From Marivirga aurantiaca (lineage in GTDB: Bacteria; Bacteroidota; Bacteroidia; Cytophagales; Cyclobacteriaceae), in assembly GCF_016679925.1 (NCBI RefSeq), contig NZ_JAEQBW010000018.1, forward strand, positions 1 through 47,263: 47,263 nt of DNA, given 5' to 3'. This document shows positions 18,946 to 26,235 of the stretch, one piece after another. The first letter of the stretch is position 1. Each line of letters starts with the position of its first letter. Under the pieces are notes generated by a model. The model saw only the letters and a program-made list of their open reading frames with translations. It ran no database searches and was not told the DNA's origin. A program made the translations under genes and the position numbers.

Positions 18946-19435
18946 TTCTCATCTGCTCTCAGACTTTGGTGCATAAAAAAAACCCCTAAGGTTTTTACAC
19001 TATAGGAGGTTAAAAAAAATGTGAGGTCACGAGCGGATTGCTCATACCCGCTAGGCATGCCGCACAAAGCCCTCGCGAACCAATCAAGCCAACTTTTGAT
19101 GCAAAAGACAAATCGAATATAAGATTGGTGTCGAACCGAGCGGTTCTCATCCGCTCTCAGACTTTGGTGCATAAAAAAACCCCCTAAGGTTTTTACACTA
19201 TAGGAGGTTAAAAAAAATGTGAGGTCACGAGCGGATTGCTCATACCCGCTAGGCATGCCGCACAAAGCCCTCGCGAACCAATCAAGCCAACTTTTGATGC
19301 AAAAGACAAATCGAATATAAAGATTGGTGTCGAACCGAGCGGTTCTCATCCACTCTCAGACTTTGGTGCATAAAAAAACCCCCTAAGGTTTTTACACTAT
19401 AGGAGGTTAAAAAAAATGTGAGGTCACGAGCGGAT
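18946..19435. repeat. Three tandem ~198-bp units carrying the 3' end of tRNA-Cys
   Basis: Unit starts, judged by AGACTTTGGTGC, fall at 18961, 19159 and 19358, giving periods of 198 and 199 bases. Each unit holds, on the minus strand, the last 16 bases of tRNA-Cys followed by its terminator hairpin. The 16-base segments lie at 19024-19039, 19222-19237 and in the real gene at 19421-19436. The first two units are then followed by ~110 bases of shared filler, nearly identical between them; the third unit runs into the intact tRNA gene instead. The filler keeps AGCGG...CCGCT arms like the T-stem but has a changed loop, and ends in a GAACCG/CGGTTC palindrome. Long minus-strand frames across these units are repeat artefacts. 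Confidence 0.9.
19372..19393 (-). terminator. Terminator of tRNA-Cys
   Basis: Reading leftward, AAAAACC, a six-base loop TTAGGG, then GGTTTTTTT forms a short stem with a T-run 28 bases past the tRNA 3' end. The same hairpin is copied in the two upstream repeat units near 18973 and 19171. Confidence 0.7.
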
Positions 19436-19491
19436 TCGAACCGCTGTAAATGGTTTTGCAGACCACTGCCTAGCCACTCGGCCACGTGACC
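19421..19491 (-). tRNA. tRNA-Cys (GCA anticodon)
   Basis: A 71-base cloverleaf on the minus strand. The acceptor stem is GGTCACG/CGTGACC with discriminator T, and the D arm is GCC-GAGTGGCTA-GGC. The anticodon arm GTGGT-CTGCAAA-ACCAT has GCA as anticodon, and the T arm is AGCGG-TTCGAAT-CCGCT. The CCA end is not encoded (CAC follows). A good promoter lies upstream and a terminator downstream. Its 3' 16 bases are repeated twice in tandem to the left. Confidence 0.97.
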
Positions 19492-19509
19492 TTGTTGTAT
19501 TTGCGATTG

Positions 19510-19540
19510 CAAAAATAGAGATATTCTGCCGCTATACAAA
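19510..19540 (-). promoter_or_regulatory. Promoter of tRNA-Cys
   Basis: Reading leftward, TTTG (19540-19537), 19 bases, then TATTTTTG (19517-19510) match the Bacteroidota consensus TTTG / TAnnTTTG. The predicted start of transcription is about ten bases before the mature tRNA 5' end at 19491. Confidence 0.75.
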
Positions 19541-19640
19541 GGTTATACCAAAATAATATAGGAAAAATTTGAGTGACAGATAGAGCTTCATCCCGCTTAT
19601 CCCTCGCATGAAATTAAATCAGACTAAGCTAGCCATAAAT

Positions 19641-19672
19641 AAAAAAGCCATCCTGATATCACAGAATGGCTT
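19641..19672 (-). terminator. Terminator of rpsA
   Basis: Reading leftward, AAGCCAT, a loop of ~14 bases and ATGGCTT run into TTTTTTATTTAT. It lies 69 bases after the rpsA stop codon at 19741. Confidence 0.7.
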
Positions 19673-19740
19673 CAAATTTATTCCATCAAATCGACCTGCC
19701 AATGCAAACGAGTTGATGAGTAGTTTGATAAAGAATAATA

Positions 19741-21741
19741 TTACTCTTTATCTTCTTTTTTATCATCTTCAGCCTTAGGCTCTTCCTTTTCAGCTTTTGG
19801 CTCTTCTTTCTTAGCCTTAGCTTCTTCTTTCTTGGCTTCTGCTTTAGCTACATCAGGAGCAGGAGTTTCTACTTCTGCTTCAGATTTCTCAGCCTTAGGC
19901 TCTTCTGCTTTTTTAGCAGGAGCTTTTTTAGGAGCTGATTTCTTAGCATCACCTTCCATTTGCTCTTTCAATGCTGATAAAGCATCCAAATCACCTAAAG
20001 TAGATGAAGAACCTTGCTGTTGTTGCTTAGGCGCAGAAGATTTCTTCTTGCCTTTTGCAGCTGCAGGAGCAACTTTCTTCTTTGGAGCTTCTTCCACGTC
20101 AGAATGAGTGTGCAGGTGAGATAAAACAATACGCTTATCATCTTTAGAGAATTCCAATACTTTGAATTCCAAAGATTCACCTACTTCAGCCATTGACTCA
20201 TCAGCCTTTTTCAAGTGTTTAGTAGCAACGAAACCTTCAATTCCGTATGGCAATTCAATTACCGCACCTTTTTCACTCTTATTTAAAACAGTACACTTGT
20301 GGTTTGATCCAACAGTAAATACAGTTTCAAAAGTATCCCAAGGATTTTCTTCCAATTGCTTATGTCCTAATGCTAATCTTCTGTTTTCAACATCAAGTTC
20401 TAATACAACAACATCTAATTCTTCGTTTACTTTCACAAACTCAGATGGATGCTTGATTTTCTTAGTCCAGCTTAAATCAGAAACGTGAACCAATCCGTCA
20501 ATGCCTTCTTCCAATTCAATGAATAAACCGAAATTAGTCATGTTGCGAACCACACCTTTATGCTGTGTTCCTACTGCATATTTGGTCAATACTTCTTTCT
20601 TGTTCCAAGGATCTTCTGTCAATTGCTTGATGCCTAATGACATTTTTCTTTCGTCCTTATCCAAAGTAAGTACTACTGCCTCTAACTCATCACCAACATT
20701 GATGAAATCCTGAGGATTTCTTAAGTGCTGTGACCAGCTCATTTCAGAAACGTGAATTAAGCCTTCAACACCAGGAGCAATTTCTAAGAATGCACCATAA
20801 TCAGCTACGTTCACTATTTTACCTTTCACTTTAGATCCGATTTCCAAATCAGCGGCCAAAGAATCCCAAGGGTGAGAAGTCAATTGCTTCATACCTAACG
20901 AAATTCTTTTCTTGTTCTCATCAAAGTCTAATACTACAATCTTAACTTTTTCGTCAAGTTTAAGCACTTCTTCAGGATGATTAATTCTACCCCATGAAAT
21001 ATCAGTAATGTGCAATAAACCATCAACACCACCTAAATCGATGAATACACCGAAGTTAGTCATGTTTTTGATCACACCTTCTAATACCTGACCTTTTTCA
21101 AGGTTGTTAAGGATTTCAGCTTTTTGTTTTTCGAGATCTTTCTCTATCAATACTTTGTGAGAAACTACTACGTTATCATTGCTGTAGTTAATTTTCACAA
21201 CTTTCACTTCCATTTTCTTGCCAACGAATACATCGAAGTCACGAATAGGTTTCACGTCAATCTGAGAACCCGGTAAGAAAGCTTCTACTCCGTGGACATC
21301 AACGATCAATCCACCTTTAGTTCTTCTTTTAACAATACCTTCAATGATTTCATCACCATCTAAAGCATTTTGAATTTTATCCCAGGCACCAACTATTTTG
21401 GCTTTTCTTCTTGATAAAACGAGTTCCCCGTTTCTATCTTCCTTTTCTTCCACATAAACTTCTACCTCATCTCCTACTTTAAGATCAGGCACATCGCGGA
21501 ATTCGTTGGTGGGTACTAAACCATCAGATTTGTATCCAACATTTAACACAACATCACGCTCATTGATAGCAACCACTATCGCTTTCACAACTTCCTGCTC
21601 AGCAAGATCAGTCGATACATTGTCGTACATGCTAGCTAATTCTTCCTTTTTAGCTTGTGAGTAACCTTCACCAAAACCTTTGGTTTCAAATGCTTCCCAA
21701 TCGAACTCTTCGTTCTTTACGCTTTCTTGATTTTCTGCCAT
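19741..21741 (-). CDS. rpsA: 30S ribosomal protein S1 with long charged C-terminal tail
   Basis: S1 binds mRNA and helps load it onto the small ribosomal subunit. The 666-residue protein has six S1 RNA-binding domains, at roughly 45-112, 128-200, 217-285, 302-372, 389-459 and 476-545. Each central domain shows the GxVxNxxxFGxFIxL...GLxHxSxxSW pattern. The N-terminal segment (DWEAFETKGFGEGYS) is typical of Bacteroidota S1. Unlike E. coli S1 (557 residues), about 110 residues of Lys-, Glu- and Ala-rich low-complexity sequence follow. This tail includes QQQQ and several KKEEPKAEKEEP-type repeats and is probably disordered. The gene has its own promoter and a ~100-base leader with a hairpin. No Shine-Dalgarno precedes the ATG. 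Confidence 0.97.
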   Translation of the reverse strand: MAENQESVKNEEFDWEAFETKGFGEGYSQAKKEELASMYDNVSTDLAEQEVVKAIVVAINERDVVLNVGYKSDGLVPTNEFRDVPDLKVGDEVEVYVEEKEDRNGELVLSRRKAKIVGAWDKIQNALDGDEIIEGIVKRRTKGGLIVDVHGVEAFLPGSQIDVKPIRDFDVFVGKKMEVKVVKINYSNDNVVVSHKVLIEKDLEKQKAEILNNLEKGQVLEGVIKNMTNFGVFIDLGGVDGLLHITDISWGRINHPEEVLKLDEKVKIVVLDFDENKKRISLGMKQLTSHPWDSLAADLEIGSKVKGKIVNVADYGAFLEIAPGVEGLIHVSEMSWSQHLRNPQDFINVGDELEAVVLTLDKDERKMSLGIKQLTEDPWNKKEVLTKYAVGTQHKGVVRNMTNFGLFIELEEGIDGLVHVSDLSWTKKIKHPSEFVKVNEELDVVVLELDVENRRLALGHKQLEENPWDTFETVFTVGSNHKCTVLNKSEKGAVIELPYGIEGFVATKHLKKADESMAEVGESLEFKVLEFSKDDKRIVLSHLHTHSDVEEAPKKKVAPAAAKGKKKSSAPKQQQQGSSSTLGDLDALSALKEQMEGDAKKSAPKKAPAKKAEEPKAEKSEAEVETPAPDVAKAEAKKEEAKAKKEEPKAEKEEPKAEDDKKEDKE

Positions 21742-21845
21742 AATTGTCAGGGCCCTTTATTTTTCGATAGTCAAACCGGACCTAATTTGCCATCGTTTTG
21801 GTTTACAAATACTTATCTGAAAAGATAAGCCGCTCACTCGAACGG
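21742..21845 (-). promoter_or_regulatory. rpsA mRNA leader with hairpin
   Basis: From the predicted transcription start near 21844 the leader is about 100 bases. It contains a perfect 7-bp hairpin CTTATCT-TTTC-AGATAAG (21812-21829) and the palindrome GGGCCC just before GACAATTATG. E. coli S1 represses its own leader; whether this one is autoregulated is not shown. Confidence 0.4.
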
Positions 21846-21849
21846 AACG

Positions 21850-21880
21850 CAAAGGTACAATTTATTTTATACAGTGCAAT
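21850..21880 (-). promoter_or_regulatory. rpsA promoter
   Basis: Reading leftward, TTGC at 21879-21876 precedes TACCTTTG at 21857-21850, with 19 bases between TTG and the -7 box. This is a near-perfect Bacteroidota housekeeping promoter. Confidence 0.8.
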
Positions 21881-21966
21881 AGGAAAAATAAGAGTTCGGC
21901 TAGAAAATTATGCTACTCAAAACCAGAAAAGTAGGACTCTGTTTAATATATAGGATGACAACTTGT

Positions 21967-23307
21967 TTAATTTATATCATCCAACTTCAAAGTGCCTATA
22001 TTATACTCTACTATTAGCTTTTGAAAGGCCAGGGTAAAACGTGCCTGTGCATAGTCAGATTCAGCTTGAACAAGTATTTGGTTGGCCTGCGAAAGTTCAA
22101 TTAAACTGGAAGCCCCCATTTGATATCGCTGATTTTGCACTTCATAGGCTTCTTGTGAGGCATGCAAACCAGCCTTGGTTACTTCTATTCTTTTCAAGGA
22201 TGCTTCATAATTTAAATAGGCATTCTGAATCTCCAGAAAGATATTTCTTTTTATATCTTCCAAATCTAAAGCACTGTTAGACAATTGGACTTTAGCAACC
22301 TCTACCCTTGTTTTATTGGTGTAATTATTAAAAAGTGGAATTGACAAATTAAGGCCAATGGTATTGCTGGGGTATAATTCAAAAAACTGCTCCTGAAAGC
22401 TTAACGAGTTTAAAGTGCTGTATTGAGTTCCATATTCATAAAAGGCCGAAAGCGAAGGATAATAACTTGATTTAGAACTTGCAATATTTCTTCTTGATGA
22501 GGACAAACGAAGTTCCATCTGCTGAAGATCAGACCTGTTGGCAACCGCAATTTCAAAAAGGGAAGCCAGTCCATCATTTTTATTAAATTGGATAGAAGAA
22601 ATATTCTCGACAGCTATTACTTCGAATTTTTCAAAAGGATCCAATTGCAGGATTTGAGCAAAAGTGGCTTTATCAATTTCCAGTTGGTTTTCACTTTCAA
22701 TGGCTGCTAACTCAAACCTTCTCAGTTCTGCTTGCTGGGTAAACAAATCAGCCTTTGCCCTGATCCCTTCTTTCACAAATCCTTCAATTTGTTGCAATAG
22801 TTGTTCCTGATTCTCTATTGCTCTTTCATTAATTTTCAACAATTCCTGGTCCAATAGTATCTGCAAATATTGTTGAGCTGTTTGAAAAATTATTTCTTGC
22901 TTTGTTCTCTCCACACCCTTTACCTGGGCAGCATAATTGTGTTCAATTACTTTCCTGTTATGAACCCTGCTAAAGCCATCAAAAAGGTTTAAGCTGGCAT
23001 TTAATCCTCCGGAAAGCCGGGTGGATTGCACATTTTTGATTTCGAACCCATCTTCAACCAATTGAAATTGCTGCCCGTCCTGCCTGGCAGTTCTCATATT
23101 CAGTGAAGCAGAAGGCAAAAAAGCCATTTTGGATTGTAGTTTTTCGGCCTCAAGGGATACAAGTTGATTCCTTTCCCGCTTGAGTTGAATATTACTTTCA
23201 GAAGCAATTTTTACAGCTTCCCGGAAACTGATTTTTCTTACTTCCTGTGCCTTTAAACCAGATACCGCCAATAAGAGGCTTATGGCAACCCATAAAAATT
23301 TAAACAT
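21967..23307 (-). CDS. TolC family outer-membrane efflux protein
   Basis: The 446-residue protein has a signal peptide (FLWVAISLLLAVSGLKAQ). Two OEP repeats follow, each with long amphipathic helices rich in Gln, Glu and Ala that form the periplasmic tunnel, plus short barrel strands such as NTIGLNLSIPLFNNY. It would be the outer-membrane channel of a tripartite efflux or secretion system. The start overlaps the stop of the upstream ABC ATPase gene by eight bases, so the two are co-translated. No adaptor (HlyD-type) gene is adjacent, which is unusual for such operons. Substrate unknown. Confidence 0.93.
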   Translation of the reverse strand: MFKFLWVAISLLLAVSGLKAQEVRKISFREAVKIASESNIQLKRERNQLVSLEAEKLQSKMAFLPSASLNMRTARQDGQQFQLVEDGFEIKNVQSTRLSGGLNASLNLFDGFSRVHNRKVIEHNYAAQVKGVERTKQEIIFQTAQQYLQILLDQELLKINERAIENQEQLLQQIEGFVKEGIRAKADLFTQQAELRRFELAAIESENQLEIDKATFAQILQLDPFEKFEVIAVENISSIQFNKNDGLASLFEIAVANRSDLQQMELRLSSSRRNIASSKSSYYPSLSAFYEYGTQYSTLNSLSFQEQFFELYPSNTIGLNLSIPLFNNYTNKTRVEVAKVQLSNSALDLEDIKRNIFLEIQNAYLNYEASLKRIEVTKAGLHASQEAYEVQNQRYQMGASSLIELSQANQILVQAESDYAQARFTLAFQKLIVEYNIGTLKLDDIN

Positions 23308-23989
23308 AACTAGCTGTAGTTTTATAATCCTTTACAATAGCACCATCTTCCAGTTCAATAATCCTTGAACCATATTGCGCATTTTCTTCTGAGTGTGTTA
23401 CTTGTATGATAGTAGTTCCTTGTCGGTTAAGCTCTTGAAACAATTCCATTATTTCCTTTGATTGTGTGGAATGCAAATTACCTGTTGGTTCATCTGCTAA
23501 TAAAATACTTGGCTTTCCAATAATGGCCCTGGCCACCCCAACAAGCTGTTGCTGTCCTCCTGATAGCTGCGCAGGGAATAAATCCTTTTTAGCAACCATA
23601 TTAAAGCGATCCAGAACTTCGGCTACAAGGCTCTTCCGTTCGGAAGACTTGATTCCCCTGTACAATAAAGGTGTTTCAATATTTTCATACACCGTCAATT
23701 CATCAATCAAATGATAAGCCTGGAATACAAAACCAAAAGACTCTTTATGAATAGCTGCTTTCTTTTTTTCACTAAGAGATTGAATTTTCTCTTCATTCAA
23801 GTGGTAAAAACCGGCTGACAATTCATCCAACAATCCGATGATGTTCAGTAAAGTAGATTTGCCTGCCCCACTAGGGCCCATAATAGTTACAAATTCACCT
23901 GCCTCAATCGTAAGGTTAATTCCCTTTAAAATAAACTGTCTTCGGAATTTACTTGAAATAAATTTATCAAGATCTGTAATGGTTATCAT
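23300..23989 (-). CDS. ABC transporter ATPase, MacB/LolD type
   Basis: The 229-residue nucleotide-binding subunit shows Walker A GPSGAGKST, the Q-loop region FVFQAYHLIDELTVYENI, signature LSGGQQQ, Walker B ILLADEP and the switch His in QVTHSEENA. Sequence style and length place it with the MacB/LolD group that works with FtsX-like permeases. It heads a two-gene operon with the TolC gene. No permease is next to it; a candidate partner is the FtsX-type permease gene at 26236-28611, separated by the desaturase gene. Pairing of the two is inference. Confidence 0.94.
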   Translation of the reverse strand: MITITDLDKFISSKFRRQFILKGINLTIEAGEFVTIMGPSGAGKSTLLNIIGLLDELSAGFYHLNEEKIQSLSEKKKAAIHKESFGFVFQAYHLIDELTVYENIETPLLYRGIKSSERKSLVAEVLDRFNMVAKKDLFPAQLSGGQQQLVGVARAIIGKPSILLADEPTGNLHSTQSKEIMELFQELNRQGTTIIQVTHSEENAQYGSRIIELEDGAIVKDYKTTASYV

Positions 23990-24027
23990 GAAATCTGGGT
24001 TTGAGTTTGATTATATATGGATTTTAA

Positions 24028-24045
24028 TTGCCAATTAATGTGCCA
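24028..24045 (-). promoter_or_regulatory. Sigma-54-like box upstream of the ABC ATPase gene
   Basis: Reading leftward, TGGCACATTAATTGGCA resembles the sigma-54 consensus TGGCAC-N5-TTGCA but has one extra base before the final GC. It would start transcription about 30 bases before the ATG at 23989. The spacing defect keeps confidence low. Confidence 0.25.
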
Positions 24046-24558
24046 TTAACCTAAACCCTTCCATAAAGCCAGAAACAGCCTGTAAAAGATAGATTGTTGT
24101 CCAAAATCGAAAGAAAGTGTCCGATATCGGTCGTATTACCCTTGCAATTTTAAAGCATCAGAAAGAATTTAACAAACCTTATTAATAATGTCAAAAGGAA
24201 ATTGGGAGGATCAGTTTTAATACTATTTAGTGAATTCAAAATTCTCACTATTTCAATTCGCTTGATAATCGCCTTAATAACATTCTGGAGAGGCGATGTT
24301 CGAGCTGCAGACTTGATTGCTCCCTGTTCGCCCCCATTTGTGTCCTCACAAATGCTTTAATAAAGAATTCCACCCCTGCGTTCGTATCTCACAACAAATG
24401 CTTTGGAATAATCTCTTAAAAAGTAGGTGTATAATATACAAGCTGTATCTCGCTCGTTTATGGGACAATACTAGGGCAATCAGAGGGTGTTGGCTATCCG
24501 TGGTCAGGACGATTCCAAACCGTCAGATTGGCTCCCAAGCAAAACCCGGAAACGAAAG

Positions 24559-24652
24559 CCAACAGATTGCTTTAAATGAATTCCGTTGATACGGAATAGC
24601 ATGCTCGCAATAACTAATGGAAGCAAAGCCCGGTACCGACCTCTGGTCTGAG
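24559..24652 (-). repeat. REP-like half element, type A (inverted copy at 24.6 kb)
   Basis: On the minus strand this reads TCAGACCAGAGGTCGG, ACCGGGCTTTGCTTCC, TAGTTATTGCGAGCATGC, then ATTCCGT-ATCA-ACGGAAT, then AAAGCAATCTGTTGG. It is the best-preserved copy: both the outer ATTGC/GCAAT and inner ATTCCGT/ACGGAAT stems are intact. No type B half accompanies it. Confidence 0.8.
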
Positions 24653-24795
24653 CTAACCGCTCGTTGCAATCACCGATCAGCACAGTTCCACATTGTCCAT
24701 TAAAAAGGTTTGAAAAATAAAGGAATATTATGGGTGGAAAAACACCAACAATAGCAAGGTTAAGAAAATCAACTTTTATATTTCTCCAAATTCTA

Positions 24796-25935
24796 TTAAG
24801 CCATGACAGCTTGTCTTCTCTCAAATTCAACCAATTCCTTGTCAAATGTACCTGTCCCCAGTTTATTGAGCAGCGTGAAATGGCTCTTAAGTGCGCTGCC
24901 AAATGATTTATGATGATGATATGGTACATTATACTTCTCCGCTGTTTTTTTCACTATGGGGGCAATATCCCTATAATGGATATGGCAAATATTAGGAAAC
25001 ACATGGTGTTCTATTTGATGATTAAGCCCCCCTACTATCCATGAAAACCATGCAGAGCTGTTGGCGAAATTTGAGGTAGTTTGAAACTGGTGAATTGCCC
25101 AGTTATTTTCCATACTTCCATTTTCATCTGCTTTGTAAAAATTGGTAGCCTCTATTACATGTGCCGGCTGAAAGACTAAGGCCAAAATTAAACCTGAGAT
25201 AAATTGCATTAACAAAAACCCCAATAAAACCTGCCACCATATAATACCTGTAGCTAAAATAGGCAACACTAATGTAAGTCCTATATACCAGAATTTGTTA
25301 AATAAGACAGATAAAATACCACTCTTAAAAGTAATTCCCTGGGCAGACAATAAGTCCTTTTTGTTATATCTTATTAGTTGGTCTATATCTTTTGCCACCA
25401 ACCAATAAAAAGTCATGAATCCATATAATAAGGGTGCATAATAAGCCTGAGCCGCGAAAATTTTCTTTCTTTTCTGAAGAGGGGAAAAGCGAATAATACC
25501 TTTTTTATCAATATCTTCATCAAAATCTTCAATATTGGTAAAGGAATGGTGCAGTACATTATGCTGGATTTTCCAGTTAATATGATAAGCCCCTAAAAAA
25601 TTGGCTAAAAAGCCCAATGATTTATTTACTAGCTTGTTTTTAGAGTAAGAACTATGGTTGGCATCGTGCATGATGCAAAGGCCAATACCTGCCATTCCGA
25701 AACCCATAAAAATAAAAAGCACAATAGTTGGTAAGAGAGTGCTGACAACTCCACTCAACAATATTCCCAGAGGAATGAAATAGAGCGAAATCATTACAAT
25801 AGTTTTTATTTTCATGCTCAAATTGGCATGCTTTGATATTTTATTGGTTTTAAAATATTGATTAACGTTTTCCCTTAATTCTGATACAAATTCTGGATTA
25901 TCGTTAGCGTTAAATTTAATGGTTTTTGCAGGCAT
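24796..25935 (-). CDS. Membrane fatty-acid (acyl-CoA/acyl-lipid) desaturase
   Basis: The 379-residue integral membrane di-iron desaturase carries the three histidine boxes in order: HDANH (His90-His94), HNVLHH (His125-His130) and HQIEHH (His306-His311), separated by hydrophobic segments. The Gln-containing third box (QIEHH) is the mark of front-end or linoleoyl-CoA-type desaturases. The fused cytochrome b5 domain seen in many eukaryotic members is absent. The enzyme inserts a cis double bond into membrane fatty acyl chains with O2 and an electron donor, helping membrane fluidity. It is flanked by unrelated genes and probably transcribed alone. Regiospecificity cannot be read from sequence. 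Confidence 0.94.
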   Translation of the reverse strand: MPAKTIKFNANDNPEFVSELRENVNQYFKTNKISKHANLSMKIKTIVMISLYFIPLGILLSGVVSTLLPTIVLFIFMGFGMAGIGLCIMHDANHSSYSKNKLVNKSLGFLANFLGAYHINWKIQHNVLHHSFTNIEDFDEDIDKKGIIRFSPLQKRKKIFAAQAYYAPLLYGFMTFYWLVAKDIDQLIRYNKKDLLSAQGITFKSGILSVLFNKFWYIGLTLVLPILATGIIWWQVLLGFLLMQFISGLILALVFQPAHVIEATNFYKADENGSMENNWAIHQFQTTSNFANSSAWFSWIVGGLNHQIEHHVFPNICHIHYRDIAPIVKKTAEKYNVPYHHHKSFGSALKSHFTLLNKLGTGTFDKELVEFERRQAVMA

Positions 25936-26117
25936 AAAAAAAAGTTATAATGCAAGGTACTCGTTATTAACAAAGAATTAAAGGAGCACGCTATGTTTTT
26001 AGATAGATGACAGTTTATTTTATTTAAAAAGTTATATTTCCATGATAAAGTTCATTAATGGTATATTAAAATATAATTTATACTATTGGAGACTCAAAAT
26101 CATTTTTGAATAAATAA

Positions 26118-26145
26118 AAAGAGAGCGCTGATGTACGCTCTCTTT
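26118..26145 (-). terminator. Terminator of the FtsX-type permease gene
   Basis: A perfect 10-bp stem AAAGAGAGCG/CGCTCTCTTT with an 8-base loop lies 91 bases after the permease stop. Leftward it runs into TTTTTATTTATT. The 300-base gap between the desaturase and permease genes holds nothing else I can assign. Confidence 0.8.
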
Positions 26146-26235
26146 ATTCTGATAGGAATTATGCAATATTAGTAAATTAGAGATTTATGAGGAGTGGCTT
26201 AATTGTAAACCTATAAATTTGTGTGAAAAAATTCA

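Larger units (their letters stand above)
23990..24795. other. 800-base gene-free stretch upstream of the ABC/TolC operon
   Basis: No frame of either strand has recognisable protein character. The stretch holds a sigma-54-like box at 24028-24045 near its left end and one type A REP-like half element in inverted orientation at 24559-24652. The rest is unassigned. Confidence 0.6.

Noticed and set aside
18858-19349. Minus-strand open frame of 163 codons across the tRNA-Cys repeats
   Set aside because: Its translation repeats with the DNA units and reads through tRNA 3' ends and terminators. A weak likeness of IKSW to the tail of GIY-YIG nucleases is too short to call a remnant.
18946-19435. Possible CRISPR array
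   Set aside because: Units of ~198 bases that repeat in full are not short repeats with unique spacers, and no cas genes are near.
19282-19539. Minus-strand open frame of 85 codons covering tRNA-Cys
   Set aside because: It is a translation of the tRNA gene and its promoter region, not a protein gene.
24317-24589. Plus-strand open frame of 90 codons in the gap upstream of the ABC operon
   Set aside because: It ends inside a dispersed repeat and shows no motif, signal peptide or plausible composition.
24504-24929. Minus-strand open frame of 141 codons
   Set aside because: It overlaps the desaturase C-terminus in another frame and runs through the REP-like element; no protein character.
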